DNA of 64,000 bases from Rhodoplanes serenus (GCA_009720755.1 WNKV01000020.1:1-64000), one strand, 5' to 3'; positions 21,494 to 30,244 are shown, counted from the first letter of the stretch. Notes: a model not told the origin generated them from the sequence alone. Program-made: numbers and translations.

Positions 21494-22525
21494 TCAGCCG
21501 GCGAGGCCGGCGAGCCGCACCGTCTCGCGCCAGATCGGCCGCTCCTGTGCGGCGCGCGCCGCGACCTCCTCGGGCGTCGAGGCCAAGGCCCGCGCGCCGA
21601 CGGTCGCGAAGCGGTCGCGCACCGCCGGATCGGCCGCGATATCGCGCAGCGCCGCGGCGAGCCGGCCGACGATCGCCGGCGGCGTGCCCATCGGCACCAC
21701 GAAGGCGGCCCACGACGTCATGGCGAAATCCGGCCACCCGCACTCCGCCATGGTGGGCACGTCCGGCAGCCCCGGCCACCGCTGCGTCCCCGTCACCGCC
21801 AGCGGGCGGACCTGGCCGCCCTCGATGTAGGACATGTAGGAGGTGAGGTTGTCGATCGTGAAGGCGACGTCGCCGGCCAGCATGGCCGGGATGGTCTGGG
21901 CGGCGCCGCGGAACGGCACATGCGCCGCGTCGAGCCCGGCGCGGGCGGCGAACAGCGTCGGGAACAGGTGAGTCGAGGTGCCGACCCCGGAGCTGCCGAA
22001 GGAGAGCCGCCCTTGCCGCTTCGCCCACACGGCGAAATCCGCCAGCGTCTCCACCGGCAGCCGGCCCGGCACCGCGAAGACGTTGGGCAGCTCCCAGACC
22101 AGCGACACCGGCGCGAAGTCGCGCTCCGGATCGGGCGCCGCCTGAGCGACGATGAACGGGTTGATGGCGAAGTGACCGACCGTCGCGGCCGCGATCGAAT
22201 AACCGTCCGCCGGGCTCGCGGCCAGCGCCGCCACACCGATATTGCCGGCCGCACCCGGCTTGTTCTCGATCACGAAGGGCTGGCCGAACCGCGCCTCCAG
22301 CTTCTCGGCCAGGATGCGGGTGAGCAGATCGACGGAGCCGCCGGCCGGATAGGGCACGATCAGCCGCACCGGCCGGTCGGGCCAGACGGTCGGGCCGCTC
22401 GCCCGCACGGCGGCACCGATCACGGCGGCGGCGCCGAGCGCCAGGCCGCCGGCCACCACGGCGCGCCGCGTCGTCTCCGGCCGCAGGCCGCGGCCGGACG
22501 GCGGTTCGGACGGCCGGTCAGTCAT
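21494..22525 (-). CDS. Tripartite tricarboxylate transporter receptor (Bug family)
   Basis: 343 residues from the ATG at 22525. The N-terminus has arginines (ETTRRAVVAGG) before a hydrophobic stretch, resembling a Tat-type signal. The mature protein opens with WPDRPVRLIVPYPAGGSVD and has NKPGAAGNIGVAAL and GDVAFTIDNL, the Bug fold that clamps carboxylated ligands. No TctA/TctB membrane genes are nearby, so it is an orphan receptor; such receptors can serve a distant transporter or signalling. It lies 15 bp downstream of the DHOD-like gene's start, in the same direction. Confidence 0.87.
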   Translation of the reverse strand: MTDRPSEPPSGRGLRPETTRRAVVAGGLALGAAAVIGAAVRASGPTVWPDRPVRLIVPYPAGGSVDLLTRILAEKLEARFGQPFVIENKPGAAGNIGVAALAASPADGYSIAAATVGHFAINPFIVAQAAPDPERDFAPVSLVWELPNVFAVPGRLPVETLADFAVWAKRQGRLSFGSSGVGTSTHLFPTLFAARAGLDAAHVPFRGAAQTIPAMLAGDVAFTIDNLTSYMSYIEGGQVRPLAVTGTQRWPGLPDVPTMAECGWPDFAMTSWAAFVVPMGTPPAIVGRLAAALRDIAADPAVRDRFATVGARALASTPEEVAARAAQERPIWRETVRLAGLAG

Positions 22526-22829
22526 GACGGGGCGACCGGGTCGATCGGGACCGGGCGGGCCAGGGCGGGCCGCCCATCGGGGACGTCGGACACGTCGGCG
22601 CGTCGACACGCGAGCCGGCGCCGCTTCGGACGCACACGTCGGGTCTCCTCTCGATGCGAGGGGCTGCGGCCGGCGCCCCGGCGGGCGGCCGGCACGCCGT
22701 ATCGGTATCACGCGCGGGCGCCCGGGCAAACCGTCGGGCCGGGTTGCGCCCCGCGCATCGGACGAGACGGCGGCGGACGAGACGGCGGCGGCGCGCCCCG
22801 GCTCCCCGGCAGCTCGCGCGGTGCGGCGC
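22526..22829. other. Intergenic, nothing recognised
   Basis: A 304-bp GC-rich gap upstream of the first Bug gene, presumably holding its promoter. It contains short repeats of GACGAGACGGCGG near 22760-22790 but no hairpin followed by Ts and no small gene that I can support. Confidence 0.4.
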
Positions 22830-23798
22830 CTAGAACTTGACCCTCCGGCTGCGGATCAGCGGCTCCCAGCGGGCGAACTCGTCGTCCAGCAGCTTGCCGA
22901 ACTCCTCGGGCGAGGAACCTGCGACATCGACGCCGACCTGCTGCATCTTGGCCCGCAGCTCCGGGTCCTGGAGGGCCTCGTGCGCATCCCGATAGATCTT
23001 GTCGATGATCGGCCGCGGCGTGTCCTTGGGCACCATCAGGCCGTTGATGGCGTAGACCTGCACGGTGGGGTAGCCGAGCTCCGCGAAGGTCGGCACGTCG
23101 GGGAACTGGGGCGAGCGCTGCGCCGACGCGATGGCGAGCGCGCGAATGTCCGGCTTCATCGCGATGGTCGGGACCGCCTGGGCGACGAGAGCCAGCGTCA
23201 TGTCGACCTCGCCGGTCACCATCGCCTGGCCGGTCGGGGCACTGCCGCGATACGGCACATGCACCATGCTGATGCCGGCCGCATCGGCGAACAGCTCGAC
23301 GCCGAGATGACCGGACAGGCCCGTTCCCGACGACGCATAGCTGATCTTATCGGGATTGGCCTTGGCATAGGCGACCAGCTCGCCGAGCGTCTTCACCGGC
23401 AGGTTGCTGTTCGCCAGCAGCATGTTGGGCGCCGAGGTGAGCAGGATGACCGGCGCGAAGGCGTCGCGTCCATACGGCACGTTCGGCTGCACCAGATGCG
23501 CCATCACGTTGGCCGCGAAGGTGCCGACCAGGATCGTCTGGCCGTCCGGCTTGGCGCGCGCCACCATGTCGGTGCCGATGACGCCGCTGGCGCCGCTGCG
23601 GTTCTCGACCACGACGGGCTGACCCCAGACCTTCGACAGCCGCTCGGCGATCATGCGGCCGGCGACGTCGGTCGCGCCGCCCGGCGGAAACGGCACGATG
23701 ATCCGCACCGGACGCTCGGGAAAGCTCTGCGCGGCGACCGCGGAGCCGAGTGTGGCGAGACAGACGAGTGCCGCCGCGAGCCGCCCGAGCTTGATCAT
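22830..23798 (-). CDS. Tripartite tricarboxylate transporter receptor (Bug family), second copy
   Basis: 322 residues from the ATG at 23798, favoured by AAGG 5 nt upstream; an in-frame GTG lies 6 nt earlier. A Sec signal peptide ends near AVAAQS. The mature part begins SFPERPVRIIVPFPPGGATD and has ENRSGASGVIGTDMV and ASSGTGLSGHLG, all typical of Bug proteins. It is diverged from the neighbouring copy and may bind a different acid. Again there is no membrane partner here. Confidence 0.9.
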   Translation of the reverse strand: MIKLGRLAAALVCLATLGSAVAAQSFPERPVRIIVPFPPGGATDVAGRMIAERLSKVWGQPVVVENRSGASGVIGTDMVARAKPDGQTILVGTFAANVMAHLVQPNVPYGRDAFAPVILLTSAPNMLLANSNLPVKTLGELVAYAKANPDKISYASSGTGLSGHLGVELFADAAGISMVHVPYRGSAPTGQAMVTGEVDMTLALVAQAVPTIAMKPDIRALAIASAQRSPQFPDVPTFAELGYPTVQVYAINGLMVPKDTPRPIIDKIYRDAHEALQDPELRAKMQQVGVDVAGSSPEEFGKLLDDEFARWEPLIRSRRVKF

Positions 23799-23894
23799 GA
23801 TCACCTTCCGTGTGTGTCGGTCAGCAGAGTGCTTCGACGAAGGGAGCGGTCAGCGAACACACGCCGCCCCGCGCAGGTCCCGCGAGCCTGCCGG

Positions 23895-24683
23895 TCACGC
23901 CAGATCCTCCAGCACCATCACGCGCTGCCGCACCGGCTCCCAGCGCCGATCGCTCGGCTGGCCGCGGCGCACCATGGTCATGCGGACGGAATAGCGATCC
24001 GGCCGGTAGAAGGCGCGCAGATGCTCGATGCCGCGGCCGCTGTCGTCAAAGACGGTGCGCACCATGGCGATCAGGGGCGAGCCGACCTCGACGCCGAGCA
24101 CCCGGGCCACCTCGGGCGTCGCCAGTTCGGCCGAGATGTCCTGGGTCGCATGGTCGGCGGCGACACCCGCCCGCTCCAGCAGTGTCAGCAGGGGCTGAGC
24201 GGCCAACTCCTTGCGCGTGAAGGTCCGGCCGATCAACTCGGGAACACAGGTGATCAGATACGAGAAGGGCGCCCGAGCGATGCGGCGCGTGCGCACCGAT
24301 CGCTGCACCAGTGCGCCGTCCGGCAAGCCGAGCGCCTCGCTCACCTCCGGCAGCGCCGGAGCATAGCCGAACTCCAGCAGCTTGACCTCGGTCGTCTGCC
24401 CCATGGCGACGAGCTGAGACATGAAATCCGCCATGTCGACCCGGATCGGCCCCGGCCTGCCGTGCTCGGTCAGGAACGTGCCGGCGCCGCGGCGGCGGCA
24501 GATCAGGCCCTCGTCCTCCAGCGCGGCGAGCGCCCGCCGCAGCGTCACCCGCGACACGCCGAACTCGACCGCCAGCGTCTGCTCGCCCGGCAGCCCGCCG
24601 TCGCGGGCGAACACGCCTCTGGCGATCCGGTCGCGCAGGGCCAGATAGACCTGCCGTGTCTTGGAGAGTTCCGCTCCTGCCAT
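23895..24683 (-). CDS. GntR-family regulator, HutC/FarR subfamily
   Basis: 262 residues. Winged helix at about 10-75 (GGLPGEQTLAVEFGVSRVTLRRALAALEDEGLI and RRRGAGTFL) and a UTRA ligand-binding domain from about 95 to 255 (DGALVQRSVRTRRIARAPFSYLI; DISAELATPEVARVLGVEVGSPLI). HutC-type proteins bind A/T-rich dyads with TTGT..ACAA ends. Two such sites flank the adjacent maleate-isomerase-like and FAD-monooxygenase genes, so it is probably their repressor. Confidence 0.88.
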   Translation of the reverse strand: MAGAELSKTRQVYLALRDRIARGVFARDGGLPGEQTLAVEFGVSRVTLRRALAALEDEGLICRRRGAGTFLTEHGRPGPIRVDMADFMSQLVAMGQTTEVKLLEFGYAPALPEVSEALGLPDGALVQRSVRTRRIARAPFSYLITCVPELIGRTFTRKELAAQPLLTLLERAGVAADHATQDISAELATPEVARVLGVEVGSPLIAMVRTVFDDSGRGIEHLRAFYRPDRYSVRMTMVRRGQPSDRRWEPVRQRVMVLEDLA

Positions 24684-24716
24684 CGGCCTCGTGCTCGATC
24701 CACCACAACGCCCGCA

Positions 24717-25493
24717 TCAGACGCCCATGCGGTCGCGCCACCAGCGCCCCCGGAGCCATGCATGAAAATCATCCGCCGTGGGCTCGCGACGATCGATCGC
24801 CACGATATTGGCCCACACCAGCGCGAACATGCAGGAGAACACCGGGATGCCGTCGTGATAGGGCGAGCGCGCGATTGCCGCCAACGTCGGCATGCCGGTG
24901 CCGAGCATCACGATGGCGTCGACCCTGGCAGTCCCCACTGCGGCGAGCGCCTGCGCGGCGGCCTCTCCCGGCAGGCTGTAGATCGGATGGAAGCTCGCGC
25001 CCGCACGCGACGCGCTGGTCTTGGCGCTGGTTTTGGCACCGATCTCGAACCCGCACGAGGTCCAGTAAGGTGCGCACGCCCTGTCGAGCGCCTCGCCGTC
25101 CGGATAGGGCGACACCAGGCCGATCCGCTTGGCGCCGAGCGCGCCCAGCGCCTGGCACACCGCGGTGGCGGCACTCATGGCCGGCACGTTCAGCAACCGG
25201 CCGAGATCGGCGAGCGCCCGTTCCTCCTCGTCCTTCCCCGACAGGTAGGATGTGCCGGTGCAGGCGAAGGACACGCAGTCGATCGGTGCGTTGGCGAACT
25301 GCGGCGCATAGCGGCGCGCGCTGGTGTAGTAGTCGGTCAGACGCTCCTCGATGGTGGCGCAGGAGCTGACCAGCCGCGCATTGATCCAGGCATAGCCGGG
25401 CGGCGTGAGGATTGCGTATTCGGGCTCGACCGTCGTGTTGGCTTGCGGTGTCAGCACACCGATGAGACCCTTCGGCGCATATTCGACCCGCAT
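24717..25493 (-). CDS. Maleate isomerase / Asp-Glu racemase superfamily protein
   Basis: 258 residues. The superfamily uses two cysteines, and both sites are visible: FACTGTSYL near 77-84 and VFSCMFAL near 220; GVLTPQANTTVEPE near 12-25 is the maleate-isomerase/arylmalonate-decarboxylase N-terminal loop. The likely reaction is maleate to fumarate isomerisation or a related decarboxylation. With the flavin monooxygenase upstream this would fit a maleate-producing aromatic ring-cleavage route (nicotinate or gentisate type), which is inference. GGAGAG 6 nt upstream supports the start. Confidence 0.8.
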   Translation of the reverse strand: MRVEYAPKGLIGVLTPQANTTVEPEYAILTPPGYAWINARLVSSCATIEERLTDYYTSARRYAPQFANAPIDCVSFACTGTSYLSGKDEEERALADLGRLLNVPAMSAATAVCQALGALGAKRIGLVSPYPDGEALDRACAPYWTSCGFEIGAKTSAKTSASRAGASFHPIYSLPGEAAAQALAAVGTARVDAIVMLGTGMPTLAAIARSPYHDGIPVFSCMFALVWANIVAIDRREPTADDFHAWLRGRWWRDRMGV

Positions 25494-25534
25494 GCCGTCT
25501 CTCCGAAAGCCGGCGAGCCGGCGCCGCGATCGAA

Positions 25535-25554
25535 TTGTATTATGAATGGTACAA
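25535..25554. promoter_or_regulatory. Candidate GntR operator 1
   Basis: TTGTATTATGAATGGTACAA, a partial dyad with TTGTA and TACAA ends, 42 bp upstream of the maleate-isomerase-like start. It shares TTGTATTA and ACAA at the same spacing with the site at 26825. Confidence 0.55.
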
Positions 25555-25589
25555 GTTGATCCAGGCCCGTCAAGCCGCCCATCGGCGGC

Positions 25590-26795
25590 TCAGGTGATAG
25601 CCGCGGCCTGCCGCAGCCCGTCGATCATCGACGACGTCAGCAGATAGGACCGGAGCCGCTCGCGATCCGCACAGATCGCCTTCAGCTCGGCCAGCATGCC
25701 GGCGCGCTTGTCGTGATCCTTCTCGCGCATGCGGGCGCGGTTGCGGTCCGCCTGGGCGATGATCTGATCGCGCGCGATAGGCCGCCGGCGCCGGTCGTAG
25801 AGCGACAGCCGCTCCAGGGATGCGCCGCGCCGCAGCATGTCCACCAGCGCGCCGGCCAGCTCGAACGCATCGTGCAGGCCACCGTTGAGCCCCATGCCGC
25901 CCGACGGACTGTTGAGGTGAGCGGCGTCTCCAGCGAGCGCCACGCGCCCCCGGCAATAAGCCGGGACGATACGCTGATGGACCCGATAGGCGCGCATCTC
26001 GCCGAGCTCCCAGGGCTCGCGGCGCGGCACGATGTCGTTCATGCTGGCCTGGATCAGCGCGTCGGCGAGCTGCTCCTCCGGAGTCAGGTCCTCGCGCGGA
26101 TAGATCGACACCCGCCACCGTCCCGGCACCTTCAGCAGGCTGAAATTGCCGCCCTGCTTCCAGCAGTAGGTCACGTTCGACAGACCTTCGAGATGATCCT
26201 CGAACGGGAACCGGGTGGTCACCAGCAACGTCGTCTCCGGATAGGTCTCGCCCTCGAACGGCATGCCGATGGTCTTGCGCACTGCGCTGCGCGACCCGTC
26301 GGCGCCGACCGCGAACCGCGACCGCACCGTCGCGCGCGTGCCGGCCCGCTCGATCTCGGTGACGACGCCATCGTGGTCCTGCCGCACTCCGACCACCGTG
26401 GTGCCGAAGGAGATCCGCGCGGTCGGCTCCTTCGCCAGGGCCGCATGCAGCGCCCGCGACAGCTTCCATTGCTCGACCTGGAGCCGGTAGGGATGCCTTG
26501 TATGCCCGGCCAGCACCGAGAGGTCGAAGACCGCCCGATCGCCGGCCGGATGCAGCCTGATCTGCCAGTGCGGGCAGATCAGGCCCTGATCGAGCAGCAC
26601 CGCCGTGATGCCGAGCGGCTCCAGCATGTCGAGGGTCGGCGGATGGAACGTGGAGGCCCGGAGGTCCTCGGCGATGCCGGCCTCGGCCTCGAACAGCGCG
26701 ACCGAGATCCCGGCGCGCGCCAGCAGCAGCGCCGTGCAGAGCCCCACCGGCCCGCCGCCGGAGATCACCACCTCGCAGGCAGTCTCGCCCGACAT
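25590..26795 (-). CDS. FAD-dependent aromatic monooxygenase (PheA/TfdB/UbiH type)
   Basis: 401 residues from the ATG at 26795 (GGGGGAAG upstream). Rossmann motif VVISGGGPVGLCTALLLARAG near 9-29, the DG motif VGADGSRSAVRK near 160, and GRVALAGDAAHLNSPSGGMGLNGGLHDAFEL near 285-315, which binds the FAD pyrophosphate and flavin. It belongs to group A flavoprotein hydroxylases, which use NAD(P)H and O2. Only the catalytic part is present; the thioredoxin-like C-terminal domain of phenol hydroxylase is absent. Confidence 0.9.
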   Translation of the reverse strand: MSGETACEVVISGGGPVGLCTALLLARAGISVALFEAEAGIAEDLRASTFHPPTLDMLEPLGITAVLLDQGLICPHWQIRLHPAGDRAVFDLSVLAGHTRHPYRLQVEQWKLSRALHAALAKEPTARISFGTTVVGVRQDHDGVVTEIERAGTRATVRSRFAVGADGSRSAVRKTIGMPFEGETYPETTLLVTTRFPFEDHLEGLSNVTYCWKQGGNFSLLKVPGRWRVSIYPREDLTPEEQLADALIQASMNDIVPRREPWELGEMRAYRVHQRIVPAYCRGRVALAGDAAHLNSPSGGMGLNGGLHDAFELAGALVDMLRRGASLERLSLYDRRRRPIARDQIIAQADRNRARMREKDHDKRAGMLAELKAICADRERLRSYLLTSSMIDGLRQAAAIT

Positions 26796-26824
26796 GCTTC
26801 CCCCCGATCCCCTGCGTTTTGTTG

Positions 26825-26844
26825 TTGTATTAAAGATAAGACAA
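26825..26844. promoter_or_regulatory. Candidate GntR operator 2
   Basis: TTGTATTAAAGATAAGACAA, an inverted repeat (TTGTATTA / TAAGACAA, one mismatch, 4-nt spacer) 30 bp upstream of the FAD monooxygenase. It resembles the 25535 site in sequence, length and position relative to a start codon. Confidence 0.6.
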
Positions 26845-27423
26845 CTGCTCCGGCCCGTCAAAGCCGCGCGATGCAAGGCACGGAGCGGCACCGTGACACT
26901 CCGCGCCTCGAGCGGGCGGCGACCAGACAGGCCGGCGGCCGCACACCGAGCCCTCCGCGATCGCCATGGAGGCGCGAGCGCGCGGGTGCCCCGCCGGCGT
27001 CGAAGGCCGCGAAGTCACTTTTGCTCCCGGATGGCCGGAAGAAAGAAATTCCGCCGCCTTGTATCGGGAGAGCCTTCGCGCCAATCTGGAGACGTCGGAC
27101 GGGCGTGCGCCTGGTCCGACCGCGGGATTTGACGGAGCAGCTTGCACCGCGTCACCAAAGCTAAAGCGCCACGCTGAACGCCGAACGGCGATCGTGGGCT
27201 CCAACCCGGCCATCAGGCCCGGACAAGGAACGACTCGCGATGCGCAGCAGGACCACCTTCCTCACCACCTTCGCCACCCTCCCCGGTTCGAGCCGCCGCT
27301 TCGTGGCGGCCTGCGGGATGTGTCGCAGCGACGCCTGATCATTTCGCTTCGCTCCGCTTCATCTCACGCTCGAAACCGCGTCTGCGCGCACGGCTGCCGC
27401 AGCGCCCGGGAAGGTCTTCACCG
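26845..27423. other. Intergenic, no confident gene
   Basis: Frames on both strands span parts of this stretch (for example 26966-27490 plus and 26830-27213 minus), but their composition is Arg/Pro/Ala-rich without family similarity. I see no RNA gene. Confidence 0.45.
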
Positions 27424-27687
27424 ATGTCTCTTCAATCCGCTCGCCCCGCGCTCACGCGCCAGCCGCCGCCCGCCCCGCAAGCCTATGTGATCGAGGTCGA
27501 CGACGATGCGGTCGGCATCGTGGTCCGCGACAGCGACGGTTACACGTTCCATGCGGCCGCCTCGGCCTACTATCCGCTCGACCACCGGCGGTTCGCCAGC
27601 GCGGCTGCGGCTCAGAAGGCCGCGCAGGCGCTGCGTCACGATCGCGCCAAGGCCCTGCGGGGCGTAAGGCAGCGCCGCGCAAACTGA
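27424..27687 (+). CDS. Small hypothetical protein
   Basis: 87 residues. A predicted beta-rich middle (AYVIEVDDDAVGIVVRDSDGYTFHAA) is followed by an alanine-rich helix with YYPLDHRRFASAAAAQKAAQ. No signal peptide or membrane segment. I do not recognise a named family, though short proteins of this build are common in Hyphomicrobiales. It overlaps in antisense the extended end of the ParE-like frame, and this gene has the more protein-like composition of the two there. Confidence 0.55.
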   Translation: MSLQSARPALTRQPPPAPQAYVIEVDDDAVGIVVRDSDGYTFHAAASAYYPLDHRRFASAAAAQKAAQALRHDRAKALRGVRQRRAN

Positions 27688-28120
27688 CCGGCGCCCGGCA
27701 GAAGCCACGAGCCGCCCCGGCCGTGGCGGCTCGTTCGCCAGCAGGCGGACGCCGACGCTGTGCCGCGCCGTCAGGGTGCCAGCCTGCGCCGTCGCGGGTC
27801 ACACCGCGGCGGCGGACATCAAGGATTCGCGCGTCCTCGTGCTCGCGCCGCTGCGCGGGGTGCTTGATGTTGAGGATCACGACCTCGCCGGCAGCTTCGT
27901 CCACCGTGTAATAGACGAGATAAGGATATTTGCGGGTGACGAGTTTCCGCACGCTTTCGGCTGCTTGCCGACGTCCGGCGCTCGGAAACAAAATCAAGGT
28001 TTGGATACTGTCGAGAATGGCGGCCCGGACCCGCAGTGCGGCTGCGGGATTGTGCACCCGGGTGTCATCGGCAATACGAACGAGGTCGGCGACCGCTTCA
28101 GGGGTGTAATGAAGCTTCAT
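27452..28120 (-). CDS. ParE/RelE-type toxin with run-on C-terminus
   Basis: The first ~97 residues are a normal ParE-type toxin: [50 protein letters not shown] and VVILNIKHPAQRR. ParE poisons gyrase; RelE relatives cleave mRNA. Family members stop near residue 95-100, but this frame continues to residue 222 through Arg/Gly/Pro-rich sequence that is antisense to the gene at 27424. Another frame meets TGA right after the natural end (about 27820), so a one-base indel is the likely cause. Its start overlaps the antitoxin stop as ATGA. Confidence 0.72.
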   Translation of the reverse strand: MKLHYTPEAVADLVRIADDTRVHNPAAALRVRAAILDSIQTLILFPSAGRRQAAESVRKLVTRKYPYLVYYTVDEAAGEVVILNIKHPAQRREHEDARILDVRRRGVTRDGAGWHPDGAAQRRRPPAGERAATAGAARGFCRAPVSLRGAALRPAGPWRDRDAAPARPSEPQPRWRTAGGRADSRPRRPHGTCNRRCRGPRCRPHRRRPRSHRLAGRAAAGA

Positions 28121-28344
28121 CCTTCGAAGCGTCGGAACGCCGCTTCGACCTCGGCATCCGTGGCGAACTCGCGGCGCTTGGCGCGAGCGAGACTCGCGAG
28201 CACATCCGGAAGGTGCGCGGGGTCGATCGCTTCGGGCTCGCCACCGTCGGCGGCCATATGGAGCATGAGGCGCGCGATCTCGTCTTGCGCTTCTGGCGGT
28301 AGCGCGCGCGCTGCTTCGAAGGCTCGTTCGAGCAACTTGGTCAT
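28117..28344 (-). CDS. Antitoxin of the ParE-type pair
   Basis: 75 residues from the ATG at 28344 (an upstream ATG at 28356 would add four residues). TKLLERAFEAARALPPEAQDEIARLML is a helical dimerisation part and FATDAEVEAAFRRFEG the acidic toxin-binding tail that typically ends such antitoxins. It precedes and overlaps the toxin, the usual order. The pair sits just outside the left end of the integrated element, on the chromosome side. Confidence 0.78.
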   Translation of the reverse strand: MTKLLERAFEAARALPPEAQDEIARLMLHMAADGGEPEAIDPAHLPDVLASLARAKRREFATDAEVEAAFRRFEG

Positions 28345-28416
28345 GCCCGTGATCATAGGCGACCACGTCGGCCCGGACAACCGACCCACGGCCGCAGAAA
28401 TCCGCAGCTTTAGATT

Positions 28417-28470
28417 TTAGTGGTGGGCGCACAAGGACTCGAACCTTGGACCCGCTGATTAAGAGTCAGC
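28417..28470. repeat. attL: 54-bp direct repeat with tRNA-Lys 3' fragment
   Basis: Identical to 51905-51958. Contains the tRNA-Lys 3' end from the CCA to the anticodon arm, then breaks into unrelated sequence at 28471, so this copy cannot make a tRNA. It is the displaced original 3' end of the target gene. Confidence 0.93.
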
Positions 28471-28509
28471 AAATTCCATCGCCTTCTCAACGGTTTAGTA
28501 AAAAGAAGA

Positions 28510-28560
28510 GTGTCAAACCTCCCCCCGGAGATCAATGACTTGCGCCCGTTTTGTCAAACC
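28510..28560 (+). repeat. Candidate integrase arm-type sites, left end
   Basis: TGTCAAACC occurs at 28511-28519 and 28552-28560, both in plus orientation, 40-90 bp inside attL. The same 9-mer occurs twice at the right end (51824 and 51845), also in plus orientation. Paired short repeats just inside both att cores are what tyrosine-integrase arm sites look like. Confidence 0.5.
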
Positions 28561-29161
28561 GTCGGGGACGGGCACGCATGCTGAAAGGAGCCCGTTCGCT
28601 CCCCGGGTCATTGCCGCCCGATCGGTCTCCCGGCTGTGGGTGCGTTCGCAACGCCCGGACGTGCTGGCCACACACTCGCTCAGAGGCGCATATAGACTTT
28701 CGTAGGCCCCGAGACGGGCAGGGCCATTCTCATCCGGAAAACGAGCGTAGAGGGCGCCCAGACGCTTCAGGACGAAAACGCCTTTACTTCCAAGATCGGG
28801 TTCGGGCGGACATAACCCTTTGCCCGTTCTTCTGATTTCCAGACTGTCGTATGCTACCACTACTTTGCCACAAAAAGGTCACTAACTCTGCATTCTATAC
28901 TCCGTTATGGGGGACTGGGACTAAGACTTTCACATCCTTTAGTTGCGTAGAGTATCTGTTTTAACCCTGGCGGCGGCAGATAATTCTTCGCTTTGCTGTG
29001 GGCAGGCCTGTCGGATGAGAGCGGAATCAGCGGCACGCTGATTTCAGCATTTTCGACCCTGCGCCCACGCCGAAGGGCCCCTCCGGTAGCTCTTGATCAT
29101 CATGCGCGAACCGCGCGGGACGCTCGATATCCATCGGGCGTCGTCAGCGTGCGGGTAACCC
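28561..29161. other. Left-end region of the element, no confident gene
   Basis: A minus-strand frame (28513-28860, 115 codons) and a plus-strand frame (28551-28835) overlap here without family similarity. From 28860 to 28960 the base composition is clearly more AT-rich than the surroundings (TTTCACATCCTTTAGTTGCG), which may mark the promoter region of the Rep gene. No RNA gene recognised. Confidence 0.4.
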
Positions 29162-30226
29162 GTGAGCGAGACAATGCCGTCCGATGGCAGTACCGACGAT
29201 TTTCGGAGCTTCGATCGGCTTCCTTGGGAGCTGAACAAGCGCATTGCGTTGGAGGTCGCGCGGGGCCTCAGAGACGGGGGCCAGCCCGGCGAATACGACC
29301 GGCTCGCGGATCGCATCACCCGATGCGGGCGGGTTTTGGAGTTCGATCGCTACGACACGGTCGAGGGCACGATCCCGCGCCTGGTGGGCGGAGAGTTTTG
29401 CCGGTCCCGGATGTGCCCGACGTGCATGCGGCTCAGAAGCCGCAAGCTGCACTATCAGCTGAGCGAGGTGCTGGACCTCTACACCCGCCGAAACCCGACC
29501 GACCAAGCTTTGTTGATCACCCTGACCATCAGGAACTGCGTTGCGGAGGAGTTGGCAGACACCCTCAGCCGACTGATGGAGGCTCTCCGGCGGTTCGTCC
29601 GTGCAAAGCGCTTCAAACGCGCGTTCGCCGATGACTCCGGGGCGTGCTCCTGGTTCCGCACCTTGGAGATCACGCGGAATGGTGAGACCGGGGCGTATCA
29701 CCCTCACCTGCACCTGCTGGTGATGGCGCCGAACGGCTATTTCCAGAGGGATACCGGCCGTTACCTCACACAAGATGAACTCGCCGAGCTGTGGGGCAAT
29801 TCCCTGCATGCCGACTACCGGCCGGTGGTCGACATCCGGCCGATAAAGGGGGTCGGCGGAGGCCGACTCACGGAGATCGGACGGAAGTCTCTGCGGGAGG
29901 TCACGAAGTACGTCACCAAGTTCTCCGATCTGGTGAGCAATGATAGCCTGGCGCTGGCGATCACGCCGGAAGAGCTTTGCGAGGTTCACGAGGCGCTGAG
30001 GGGCCGCAGGCTGATCGGCAAAAGTGGGACTTTCCGCGCGCTCTCGGCCGAACTCGATCAAGTCGACGTCGATGAACCGGACGCGGACTGGGGCATGCCG
30101 GACGCACTGCCGCCCGAGGCCATCTACCTCGGCCGCGAACGCTGGGAATGGCGCTGGGCCTCACAGACATTCGAGATTTTCGATCTGGTTTTCGTGCCGC
30201 CCGAACGGCGGCGCGAAACCGGGTAG
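29162..30226 (+). CDS. Rolling-circle replication initiator (Rep_1-like)
   Basis: 354 residues with a GTG start at 29162 (an ATG lies 12 nt later). A cysteine cluster CRSRMCPTC at about 80-88 followed by RSRKLHY fits the Zn-finger of Rep_1 proteins. The HUH metal motif is HPHLHLLVM at 180-188 and the catalytic tyrosine lies in EVTKYVTKF near 246-254. Such endonucleases nick a double-strand origin and start rolling-circle replication of plasmids or ssDNA phages. The following small OB-like gene fits. It is one of two replication modules in the element. Confidence 0.85.
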   Translation: MSETMPSDGSTDDFRSFDRLPWELNKRIALEVARGLRDGGQPGEYDRLADRITRCGRVLEFDRYDTVEGTIPRLVGGEFCRSRMCPTCMRLRSRKLHYQLSEVLDLYTRRNPTDQALLITLTIRNCVAEELADTLSRLMEALRRFVRAKRFKRAFADDSGACSWFRTLEITRNGETGAYHPHLHLLVMAPNGYFQRDTGRYLTQDELAELWGNSLHADYRPVVDIRPIKGVGGGRLTEIGRKSLREVTKYVTKFSDLVSNDSLALAITPEELCEVHEALRGRRLIGKSGTFRALSAELDQVDVDEPDADWGMPDALPPEAIYLGRERWEWRWASQTFEIFDLVFVPPERRRETG

Positions 30227-30244
30227 CACGCAGCCTCTGCCCGG

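Noticed and set aside
20150-25559. Two very long plus-strand frames (20150-22840 and 22524-25559)
   Set aside because: Antisense or out-of-frame to five recognisable genes; Arg/His/Gly-rich with no family match.
26966-27490. 174-codon plus-strand frame before the small hypothetical gene
   Set aside because: No similarity, no clear ribosome binding site, composition of random GC-rich sequence.
28551-28860. Two overlapping frames at the left end of the element
   Set aside because: Neither has a supported start or a recognisable domain; the minus-strand one may be a remnant but cannot be shown.
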